The position numbers and the translations under genes were made by a program. Source: Grimontia sedimenti (lineage in GTDB: Bacteria; Pseudomonadota; Gammaproteobacteria; Enterobacterales; Vibrionaceae). From it: DNA of 64,000 nucleotides. The stretch's first letter is position 1, and each line of letters opens with the position of its first letter. Of the stretch, positions 27,967 to 35,331 are shown piece by piece. The notes under the pieces were generated by a model. That model did not search any database, was not told the DNA's origin, and was given only the letters and a program-made list of their open reading frames with translations. Where the stretch lies: NCBI RefSeq assembly GCF_011045095.1, contig NZ_JAALDL010000007.1, positions 144,502 to 208,501 on the forward strand. The letters run 5' to 3'.

Positions 27967-28584
27967 ATGGCTGACATTGTAGGAACCAATAATCCAGAGT
28001 CACTGGAAGGAACAAACGATGCTGATGTGATCAGCGGACTGGGTGGCGATGATCGCATTGTAGGTTTTAATGGCGATGATCAAATCCTCGGCGGTGCAGG
28101 TAACGATCTGCTCATCGGTGGTAAAGGCGACGATCTGCTGAAAGGCGGTGAAGGCGACGATGTACTGCGCGGCGGTACAGGCGAAGACAACCTCCAAGGT
28201 GGTGAAGGCGACGACAAACTGCTTGGCGGTGAGGGGAACGATACCCTTTACGCAAACAGCGGCAACGACTTCATGTACGGTGGTAACGGTGATGACTGGC
28301 TGTTCAGCGGCACAGGAAACGACTTCATGTTTGGCGGCGACGGCGCAGACACTTTTGTTTTCCATAACCTGCTGGGTGAAGGCACTGGTAATGACCGCGT
28401 TGTGGATTTCGAAGTTGGCATCGACACACTGATCATTCGCTCAACTGGCGACACCGACTTTGCTTCACTGGACATCACCCAAGTAGGCAACAATACGCTG
28501 GTCAATCTGGCGGACGGCTCAAGCTTTACTCTGAACAACATCACTGCGACAGACCTGTCAGCAGATGACTTTATTATCGTCTAA
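27967..28584 (+). CDS. Small RTX calcium-binding protein 2, type I secretion substrate
   Basis: This 205-residue paralogue of the previous gene has the same length and plan: about ten GGxGxDxLx repeats (about 32-130) and a near-identical C-terminal block (DTDFASL, TQVGNNTLV, LADGSS) ending DDFIIV, a typical T1SS tail of hydrophobic residues after acidic ones. No catalytic domain and no cysteine are seen. The two probably arose by tandem duplication. It is followed by a strong terminator and then the transporter genes. It is expected to bind many Ca ions outside the cell. Confidence 0.88.
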   Translation: MADIVGTNNPESLEGTNDADVISGLGGDDRIVGFNGDDQILGGAGNDLLIGGKGDDLLKGGEGDDVLRGGTGEDNLQGGEGDDKLLGGEGNDTLYANSGNDFMYGGNGDDWLFSGTGNDFMFGGDGADTFVFHNLLGEGTGNDRVVDFEVGIDTLIIRSTGDTDFASLDITQVGNNTLVNLADGSSFTLNNITATDLSADDFIIV

Positions 28585-28604
28585 CTCAGGCGAGCTATAC
28601 TCAA

Positions 28605-28643
28605 AACAACCAGCAGTATCTTCCTATGCTGGTTGTTTTTTTT
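28605..28643 (+). terminator. Rho-independent terminator after RTX gene 2
   Basis: AACAACCAGCA and TGCTGGTTGTT form an 11-bp stem followed by a run of T, 20 nt after the stop. It separates the RTX genes from the secretion genes, which would let substrate mRNA outnumber transporter mRNA. Confidence 0.88.
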
Positions 28644-28713
28644 GGGGCTCATTAAATCTTTCGCTACGTGGCTGTATCCATACGTATAGCGATGCAACGT
28701 CATCGGATATAAC

Positions 28714-30423
28714 ATGTCTCTCACTACACAAAAGCAATTAGAAAACACTCTCGGGCAATGTAAAAAAGCGCTGGTGTTCGTTATCGCATTCAGTTTTGTT
28801 ATCAACATACTGGTGCTGTGTTTGCCCATCTACATGCTTCAAATTTACGACCGAGTGATCAGTTCCCGATCTATCGATACCTTGCTGCTTCTCAGCATGA
28901 TCACCATCTTTGCCCTCTTAACCATGGCGGTGCTGGAAAATATCCGGACACGTCTTATGGTACGCATTGGCGCTTGGTTTGATGAAAGCCTGTCTCCCGA
29001 TATATTGAGCGGCAGTATTGCCCTACAACTGCGTCAGGGACTTTCCGCTTCCGTACAAAGCCTTCGTGACATTGCCGCCATCCGCGCTTTTATCGGTGGT
29101 AATGCGATTATCCCCGCGCTGGACGCCCCTTGGACGCCGGTGTTCCTCGGCTTTGTTTTCTTGCTTCACCCTATCCTTGGCATTATCGCCACGGTGGGCG
29201 CACTCATCCTGTTCGCCATTGCCATCATCAATGACATGTCTACCCGTCAGGCACACAAAAAAGCCAATGAAGCCTCTATCATGGCGATGCAACAGGCGGA
29301 GTCAGCAGCGAGAAATGCTGATGCCATTGAAGCGATGGGCATTATGCCTAACTTCATTAAAAGCTGGACGGCACTCAACAATGACAGCATTCAGGGGCAG
29401 GTCACTGCGAACTCGAAAGGCGCACTACTGACAGCCTCTTCAAAGTTCATCCGCATGTTGCTGCAAATCTCCATGTTGGGTGTTGGTGCTTATCTGGTGA
29501 TTGAAAACGAAATGACAGCAGGTGCCATGATTGCCGGTTCAATTCTAATGGCGCGGGCATTGGCACCAGTTGAACAGTCTATCAGTGCCTGGGGTACAGC
29601 GATTTCTGCGCGTCAAAGTTACCAGCGCCTGAAAGAACAGATCCCGGCTTTCCCAGAGCGCGCGAAGTCTATGCCGCTGCCAAAACCAAAGGGTCTGATT
29701 TCGGTTGAGAAAGTCACCTACTTCCATCCGGGCGGCGCTGAGCCAGTGCTGCATGGCATTAACTTCAAGCTGGAACCCGGTGAAGCGCTTGGCATTATCG
29801 GCCCATCTGGAACCGGTAAGTCAACGCTCGCGCGTCTAATGCTTGGCAACCTAACACCGACAGCCGGAACCGTTCGTCTGGATAATATGGACGTGGCGAA
29901 GTGGGATCCTGACGATTTAGGCCCACATTGCGGCTACTTGCCACAGGATGTGGAGCTCTTCCCTGGCACTCTTCGCCAGAACATCGCACGTATGTCTGAA
30001 GGTGACCCGGATATGGTCATCCATGCCGCCAAACTGGCGGGTTGCCATGAGCTTATTCTTCGCCAGCCAAAAGGCTACGACACCGTCGTAGGCGAGCGTG
30101 GCTTGGGACTTTCCGGTGGTGAACGCCAGCGTATTGCCCTCGCCCGTGCGCTTTATGGCGACCCTAGCCTGATTGTGCTGGATGAAGCCAATGCAAACCT
30201 CGATGGTGTCGGTGAAGCTGCACTGCAACGCGCGATTGCCTATCTCAAATCCCGCAAGGCAACCATCATTCTGGTCGGACACAGACCGAGCATGATGCAA
30301 TCCATGGATAAACTGTTGGTTCTCCAGGATGCTCAAATCCGCGCCTTTGGTGAGCGCGACGAAGTACTGAAGCCGCTCCTTGAGCAAAGTGCAGCCATCG
30401 CTCAGAAAGGAGGCCAGAAATGA
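28714..30423 (+). CDS. Type I secretion ABC transporter/permease (PrtD-type)
   Basis: This 569-residue protein has an ABC transmembrane domain with about six helices (about 20-300) and a C-terminal ATPase. It shows Walker A GPSGTGKST near residue 369, signature LSGGERQRIALARALYG, Walker B LIVLDEANANLDG and the switch His in LVGHRPS. It lacks an N-terminal C39 peptidase-like domain, as in PrtD-family exporters of RTX proteins. It powers export of C-terminal-signal substrates, most likely the two RTX proteins just upstream. Its stop overlaps the next start (ATGA). Confidence 0.95.
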   Translation: MSLTTQKQLENTLGQCKKALVFVIAFSFVINILVLCLPIYMLQIYDRVISSRSIDTLLLLSMITIFALLTMAVLENIRTRLMVRIGAWFDESLSPDILSGSIALQLRQGLSASVQSLRDIAAIRAFIGGNAIIPALDAPWTPVFLGFVFLLHPILGIIATVGALILFAIAIINDMSTRQAHKKANEASIMAMQQAESAARNADAIEAMGIMPNFIKSWTALNNDSIQGQVTANSKGALLTASSKFIRMLLQISMLGVGAYLVIENEMTAGAMIAGSILMARALAPVEQSISAWGTAISARQSYQRLKEQIPAFPERAKSMPLPKPKGLISVEKVTYFHPGGAEPVLHGINFKLEPGEALGIIGPSGTGKSTLARLMLGNLTPTAGTVRLDNMDVAKWDPDDLGPHCGYLPQDVELFPGTLRQNIARMSEGDPDMVIHAAKLAGCHELILRQPKGYDTVVGERGLGLSGGERQRIALARALYGDPSLIVLDEANANLDGVGEAALQRAIAYLKSRKATIILVGHRPSMMQSMDKLLVLQDAQIRAFGERDEVLKPLLEQSAAIAQKGGQK

Positions 30424-31712
30424 ACGAGATCCCATCCATCAAACGCCTGATTATTATTGGCTTCGGTACCATCGCACTCTTCTTCGGTACATTTGGTATT
30501 TGGTCTGTCTTCAGTCCATTGGAAGGCGCTTCGATTGCACAGGGTGTGGTTACCGTTGATAGCCAGCGGAAAACCGTACAGCATCTTGAAGGCGGTATTA
30601 TTGAGAAAATGTTGGTGACTGAAGGGGCGACGGTCGAAAAAGGCCAGCCTCTGATTTATCTCGACAAAACCCAACCGCAGGCACAATTGGAGCAGCTGAC
30701 TTCCCGTCAGCGAAATGCCCTGGCGCGTGAAGCCCGCCTGATAGCTGAGCGTGACAATCTCGAAACCATCACCTTTCCGGACGAGCTCGAGGCAGTACGT
30801 GATAATCCTCGTGTCGAAGAGCTACTGACCAACCAAATGCGCATCTTCACCGCCCGCCGCGGATTCTCTGAATCACAGAAAGAGATCATCAACAAACAGC
30901 TGGCGCAGAACAATGCGGAGCTGGAGGGCCAGAAGAAGCGTCTGGAAATTGAAAAGCGTCGCCTCTCGATTATCGGCGAAGAGATTGATGGTAACCGTCA
31001 GCTCGCCGAAAAAGGCTATGTGAGTAAAACACAGGTGTTACGACTGGAGCGTGAAGAGGCACAAATCCTCAGTACCATCAGTCAACTTCAGGCAAATGCC
31101 AGTCGTTTGGCTCAGAACGTAGCAGAGAGCCAGGCACAACTCAGAGAGCAGGAACTGGAGCGCATCAAAGAGATCGTTGAAGGTCTGCGTGAAAGCCGTC
31201 AGGAGCGCTACGATCTTGATGAACAAATCGCTTCTTCGAAAGATATTCTCAACCGCACCACGATTTCCGCACCGTTATCCGGCACAGTATTGAATCTTCA
31301 GGTTTTTTCTGAAGAAGGGGTTATCACTCCGGGGCAGCCATTGCTCGACATCGTCCCAAGTAATGAGGGGCTAGTGATCGAAGCCAAGGTAGATCCTTCT
31401 GATATCGATCAGGTGCGATCCGGCATGAAAGCGCAGATCCGTTTGACAGCGCTCAGTATGCGAAGCGTCAAACCACTGGATGGCGAGCTTCTAACAGTAT
31501 CGGCTGACCGATTGGTAGACGAGCAATCAGGCCTCGCTTATTACCTTGCCCGGGTCAAACTCATTGATAACGTTAGCGACATTCTGGAAGGTATTGAACT
31601 GTATCCGGGAATGCAGGCAGAGGTCATGCTTTTGACCGAACCGCGCACGCCAATCGAATATTTACTGAAACCACTCACAGAAAGCTTTAATCGCGCATTC
31701 CGTGAACAGTGA
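30420..31712 (+). CDS. Type I secretion membrane-fusion protein (HlyD family)
   Basis: This 430-residue HlyD/PrtE-type adaptor has one N-terminal membrane helix (LIIIGFGTIALFFGTFGIW), a lipoyl half-motif VQHLEGGIIEKMLV near 57, a long coiled coil at about 100-275, the second half TISAPLSGTVLNL near 282, and a beta-barrel C-terminus. It bridges the ABC transporter to a TolC-like channel. No TolC homologue lies in the window, so the channel must be shared from elsewhere. Translationally coupled to the ABC gene. Confidence 0.95.
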   Translation: MNEIPSIKRLIIIGFGTIALFFGTFGIWSVFSPLEGASIAQGVVTVDSQRKTVQHLEGGIIEKMLVTEGATVEKGQPLIYLDKTQPQAQLEQLTSRQRNALAREARLIAERDNLETITFPDELEAVRDNPRVEELLTNQMRIFTARRGFSESQKEIINKQLAQNNAELEGQKKRLEIEKRRLSIIGEEIDGNRQLAEKGYVSKTQVLRLEREEAQILSTISQLQANASRLAQNVAESQAQLREQELERIKEIVEGLRESRQERYDLDEQIASSKDILNRTTISAPLSGTVLNLQVFSEEGVITPGQPLLDIVPSNEGLVIEAKVDPSDIDQVRSGMKAQIRLTALSMRSVKPLDGELLTVSADRLVDEQSGLAYYLARVKLIDNVSDILEGIELYPGMQAEVMLLTEPRTPIEYLLKPLTESFNRAFREQ

Positions 31713-31725
31713 TCTTCGTCATAGG

Positions 31726-31760
31726 CCACTCAGTCTTTTCTAAACCTTAAGACTGAGTGG
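31726..31760 (+). terminator. Stem-loop after the T1SS genes
   Basis: CCACTCAGTCTT and AAGACTGAGTGG form a perfect 12-bp stem with an 11-nt loop, 13 nt after the hlyD-type stop. No T-run follows, so it may be a 3' end stabiliser or a weak terminator. Confidence 0.6.
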
Positions 31761-32133
31761 TGATGACCTTCAATCAAATTCGCGTGAATTCAACATCCGA
31801 TAAATTCAACGCCAAATCTCAATTTCAACACATCACCACAGCATTTGTGGAATAAAAGTCACTTGTTGTCTGCATTTCTGAACAGCTATTGATGACTTGC
31901 TAAATAGTGTAATGACAGGGAAGTACAAATGTCACATGCCAAAATCGGACAAACTTCATCTTCTCTGCTCAGTCGCATACTGGTTTACTTACACCTCAGA
32001 AATCGCGAGATACGCAATTGGTTGAAAGTCAAACCTGAGGTAGCGAGCTTGGAATGCGTGGTTTACTTTTTAATAAGAAGAAATGAAATAGAACCAATCG
32101 CTTTCAGTCCTGATCACAACAGAGAACCTAATC
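31761..32133 (+). promoter_or_regulatory. Leader of the exopolysaccharide operon with ops-like element
   Basis: This 373-bp tract before the first polysaccharide gene is AT-rich. TGAGGTAGCGAG at 32036-32047, 86 bp before the ATG, matches 9 of 12 bases of the ops element with the GGTAGCG core. ops/JUMPstart elements recruit RfaH at long polysaccharide operons. A reading frame for 70 residues overlaps this tract (see the separate entry). No convincing -35/-10 pair was found. Confidence 0.4.
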
Positions 32134-32141
32134 ATGGATAG
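31929..32141 (+). CDS. Possible small protein of 70 residues
   Basis: An ATG behind AGGGA (8-nt spacing) opens a 70-residue frame starting MSHAKIGQTSSSLLSRILVY. Its stop overlaps the start of the polysaccharide-initiating transferase. I do not recognise it. It may be a leader peptide coupled to the operon, or chance: the same DNA holds the ops-like element. Confidence 0.25.
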   Translation: MSHAKIGQTSSSLLSRILVYLHLRNREIRNWLKVKPEVASLECVVYFLIRRNEIEPIAFSPDHNREPNHG

Positions 32142-33531
32142 TAGAAAAATCCGCACACATGGAACTGAATTTGCCATTCTCTATCGACTGTGTGATTTGG
32201 CCGTTATCAGCGGCACATTGGCAATTGTTAGCCAAATCTACCTGGGTTCAATCAGTGAAGCCTGGTTACATCTTGCCACGCTGATTTGTATTTTCTATCT
32301 GCTGTTTGCTGAAAGCTCTCACCTTTACCGTTCTTGGCGTATCAGTAACTTCCAGGGACAAATGGTCGCAACATTGCTGCCGTGGTGTGGTGCCTGCTTG
32401 CTTCTTGTTGCCTATTTCTTCTTCTCAAAAAGCGGCATTCAGTTTTCCCGCGTTGTGATGACACTTTGGTTCACCGGTACAGCTGTAGGCTTAGTACTTT
32501 GGCGCTTTATGGCGCGAGCTGCGCTAAGCCGCCTGCGCAACCATGGCTTCAACACTCGCCGTGCAGTCATTATCGGTACAACAGCCAACGGTATAGAACT
32601 GGCCCAAGAGTTTCAGCGCAACCACACGCTGGGAATTACACTCCTCGGTTTTTATGAAGATCGCAGCAGTGATCGTGTCGAAGGCACCTTACCAGCCCCT
32701 ATGTTAGGCAAAGTCAGTGAAGCACTTGAACTGGCGCGCCAGGGTGAGTTGCAACACGTCTATATTGCAATGCCAATGCATGCTAAAGACCGCATCGCCC
32801 GTTACCTGAACCAGTTTGCTGACACTACGGCGACGACGTATCTAGTACCCGACTTCTTTACTTACAACCTGCTGCACAGCCGCTGGCAGACCATTGGCCA
32901 CGTTCATACTCTGAGCGTGCATGACACGCCATTCAGCGGCATTGCTGCCTGGGCGAAGCGTCTGGAAGATATTGTGCTGTCTATTCTGATCTTGCTCCTG
33001 ATTTCCCCAGTGCTGCTGGCTGTTGCGATTGGCGTGAAGCTTTCATCACCAGGTCCAATCATCTTTAAACAACACCGCTATGGGCTGGATGGCAGCAAAA
33101 TCAATGTGTGGAAGTTCCGCTCTATGTCTGTCATGGACAACGGTGATGATGTGAAACAAGCCACCAAGAATGATCCACGCGTGACGCCTTTCGGCGCCTT
33201 CATCCGCCGCACATCACTCGACGAGTTGCCGCAATTTTTCAATGTGCTGCAAGGCAGAATGTCTATCGTCGGCCCGCGTCCTCATGCTGTCGCACACAAC
33301 GAACAGTACCGCGCCATCGTAGACCGCTACATGCTGCGCCATAAAGTAAAACCGGGCATTACTGGCTGGGCGCAGATCAATGGCTACCGCGGTGAAACTG
33401 ACACTTTGGACAAAATGGAAAAACGTATTCAGTTCGATTTGGAATACATCCAGAACTGGTCGCTGTGGATGGACATCAAGATTGTCTTCGCCACCGTGTT
33501 CAAAGGGTTTGTCGGTAAGACGGCGTACTAG
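32134..33531 (+). CDS. Undecaprenyl-phosphate sugar-1-phosphate transferase (WcaJ-type)
   Basis: This 465-residue polyprenol phosphate hexose-1-phosphate transferase has four N-terminal membrane helices (about 18-130), a Rossmann-like CoA-binding domain ([18 protein letters not shown], about 146-163), a fifth helix near 285-305, and the catalytic domain with [31 protein letters not shown] and [15 protein letters not shown]. It moves glucose-1-phosphate (or a similar sugar) from UDP-sugar to undecaprenyl phosphate, the first step of repeat-unit synthesis. It is the first gene of the polysaccharide operon. Confidence 0.95.
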   Translation: MDSRKIRTHGTEFAILYRLCDLAVISGTLAIVSQIYLGSISEAWLHLATLICIFYLLFAESSHLYRSWRISNFQGQMVATLLPWCGACLLLVAYFFFSKSGIQFSRVVMTLWFTGTAVGLVLWRFMARAALSRLRNHGFNTRRAVIIGTTANGIELAQEFQRNHTLGITLLGFYEDRSSDRVEGTLPAPMLGKVSEALELARQGELQHVYIAMPMHAKDRIARYLNQFADTTATTYLVPDFFTYNLLHSRWQTIGHVHTLSVHDTPFSGIAAWAKRLEDIVLSILILLLISPVLLAVAIGVKLSSPGPIIFKQHRYGLDGSKINVWKFRSMSVMDNGDDVKQATKNDPRVTPFGAFIRRTSLDELPQFFNVLQGRMSIVGPRPHAVAHNEQYRAIVDRYMLRHKVKPGITGWAQINGYRGETDTLDKMEKRIQFDLEYIQNWSLWMDIKIVFATVFKGFVGKTAY

Positions 33532-33541
33532 GGAGAGATAG

Positions 33542-34750
33542 GTGAAAAGCCGTAACTTATTGTTTTACTCATTGTGTACTGTCCCTCTCTCTGCACAGGC
33601 AGTGGAGCCGTTTCCTTATCAAACGGAAAATGGCATCGACATCATTCCAACGCTGCAATTCAGCGCTGGGCACGATGACAATGTTCGCAGGACAGAAACC
33701 GATCCTGTCGACTCTGCCATGTACAGGGTGACGCCAAAGGTTGTTGCCCAGCTTGAAACGCGCCGCTCGGCCTATCAGTTCGACTATACGCTTGACGCCG
33801 TGAGCTTTACCGACAGCAGCGAAGACGACTACGTGAACCACGAGCTTCATGGAAATGCATTTTGGCTGTTCGATATCCGCCATCGCCTTCGCCTTGATTA
33901 CACCTATCGTGTGGCGAGCGAAGCGCGCGGAACAGGGCTGACTGAAGGTTCGAGCCTTCAGGTCGATGAACCTTTACGTTTCAGACGCCATGATGCCAAC
34001 GCCCGCTATATGTATGGTGCCAACGGTGCACCTGGCCGTCTGGTCGGTATCTTAGGCTATGAAGCCAAAGACTATGATGACGAAGTGTTTGTCCGCACCA
34101 ATGGCGTTACTGTCGACACCAAATTCTATAACTGGGACATGCCTTATGTGGCTGGTGAGTTTTATTACGCGGTCTCAAGCTATTTCCATGCGCTGACTAT
34201 CTTCCGACATGAAATACGCAGTTACGACAACCTCTTTACGGGCCCTGGCGGCAGCCGTGACAACAACAACACCTTCCTTTATGGCGGTTTGGACTGGGAT
34301 GTCACAGGTAAAACACAAGGGCGACTGCTGCTTGGTTTCCAAAATAAAGATTTCGACAGTGACCAGCGCGAAAACTTCCAGGGTTTCAGCTGGCAACTGA
34401 GATTGAGTTGGAAACCCACTGATTACAGTGAGTTTCGCCTTGAGGGCCGTGACTTCGCGCGCGACCCGAACCTCAACGCTGACTACGTAGAAGATCAATC
34501 CATCAAGATTGACTGGGAACATAAATGGACCCCATTAGTGACAACAACGGCCTCCGCTAGGTATGGAACCAATGACTATCCGGGCATCCGTAAAGATGAC
34601 GACACCCAGTTTGACGTAAGTGCAACCTACAGCATTGCCCGCTGGTGGGATGTAACGGCAGGCGTCAGCTGGTTTGAACGTGACTCGACGTTGACTGGCT
34701 ATAGTTATGATCAAACAAGATTTTTTCTCGGCATGGAGGTGAGCCTGTGA
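33542..34750 (+). CDS. Outer-membrane beta-barrel protein of polysaccharide export (BBP2-like)
   Basis: A GTG start after AGGGAGAGATAG gives a signal peptide (MKSRNLLFYSLCTVPLSAQA) and a 402-residue protein of alternating beta strands with aromatic girdles, ending FFLGMEVSL with the terminal aromatic pattern of outer-membrane barrels. It resembles the putative beta-barrel porin 2 family (BBP2/EpsL-like) found in exopolysaccharide loci. The next gene overlaps it by 4 nt and encodes a Wza-like protein too short to make its own outer-membrane channel, so this barrel is the likely exit pore. Confidence 0.82.
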   Translation: MKSRNLLFYSLCTVPLSAQAVEPFPYQTENGIDIIPTLQFSAGHDDNVRRTETDPVDSAMYRVTPKVVAQLETRRSAYQFDYTLDAVSFTDSSEDDYVNHELHGNAFWLFDIRHRLRLDYTYRVASEARGTGLTEGSSLQVDEPLRFRRHDANARYMYGANGAPGRLVGILGYEAKDYDDEVFVRTNGVTVDTKFYNWDMPYVAGEFYYAVSSYFHALTIFRHEIRSYDNLFTGPGGSRDNNNTFLYGGLDWDVTGKTQGRLLLGFQNKDFDSDQRENFQGFSWQLRLSWKPTDYSEFRLEGRDFARDPNLNADYVEDQSIKIDWEHKWTPLVTTTASARYGTNDYPGIRKDDDTQFDVSATYSIARWWDVTAGVSWFERDSTLTGYSYDQTRFFLGMEVSL

Positions 34751-35271
34751 TCAAACGATTTAGCTTTATTCTTTTCGCCCTGCTGACGTTTTCAGTCACC
34801 GCGTACGCTGACAATGAGCAGTACGTGCTAGACGACGGTGACAGAATTTCTATCAAAGTGTATGGCGAGGAAGATCTCTCCATGGACATTCTTCTCAGCA
34901 CCCGTGGGCGATTTGATTATCCCTATCTCGGCAGGCTGGAAGCAGCAGGAAAAACCGTCGGACAACTGCAGGAAATCATTCAGAGAGGGCTGAAAGGCGA
35001 CTATCTGATTGACCCTAAAGTGACGGTCAACGTTATGCAGTTCCGTAAGTTCTACGTGAACGGTGAGGTACATCATCCGGGCGGTTATGACTATCAGCCT
35101 GGGTTAACGATTGGCAAAGCCATTGCGATTGCGGGTGGTTTCACGGATCGCGCTTCAAGAAACAAAATTCAACAAACAGAAGCCAAAAGCGGAAGAACAG
35201 AAAACAACGTTGGTCTGTCGAAATCTGTTGGCCCTGGCGACATCATCGTAGTGGATCAGAGCTTCTTCTAA
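34747..35271 (+). CDS. Short Wza-like polysaccharide export (OPX) protein
   Basis: This 174-residue protein starts at a GTG overlapping the previous stop. It has a signal peptide (FSFILFALLTFSVTAYA), a Poly_export domain (YVLDDGDRISIKVYGEEDLS, about 27-46, to DPKVTVNV) and one SLBB-type domain (FYVNGEVHHPGGYDYQPGLT). There is no lipobox cysteine and no C-terminal amphipathic helix. E. coli Wza is about 379 residues and spans the outer membrane by that helix. This protein is therefore a periplasmic-only OPX that needs a partner barrel. Confidence 0.92.
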   Translation: MIKRFSFILFALLTFSVTAYADNEQYVLDDGDRISIKVYGEEDLSMDILLSTRGRFDYPYLGRLEAAGKTVGQLQEIIQRGLKGDYLIDPKVTVNVMQFRKFYVNGEVHHPGGYDYQPGLTIGKAIAIAGGFTDRASRNKIQQTEAKSGRTENNVGLSKSVGPGDIIVVDQSFF

Positions 35272-35331
35272 GAAGCCAACCGAAAGAACAGCTTTTTTGC
35301 GCACGGAAGATAAAAAGGACTAGTAAACATC

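Noticed and set aside
27602-27982. 126-codon frame bridging the two RTX genes
   Set aside because: It overlaps the end of RTX gene 1 and the start of RTX gene 2, crosses a terminator and has no recognisable domain.
28000-28365. Antisense frame in RTX gene 2, and repeat pattern resembling a repeat array
   Set aside because: The repetition comes from the codons of GGxGxD repeats; the antisense frame is a by-product. Not a CRISPR array: there are no constant repeats with unique spacers.
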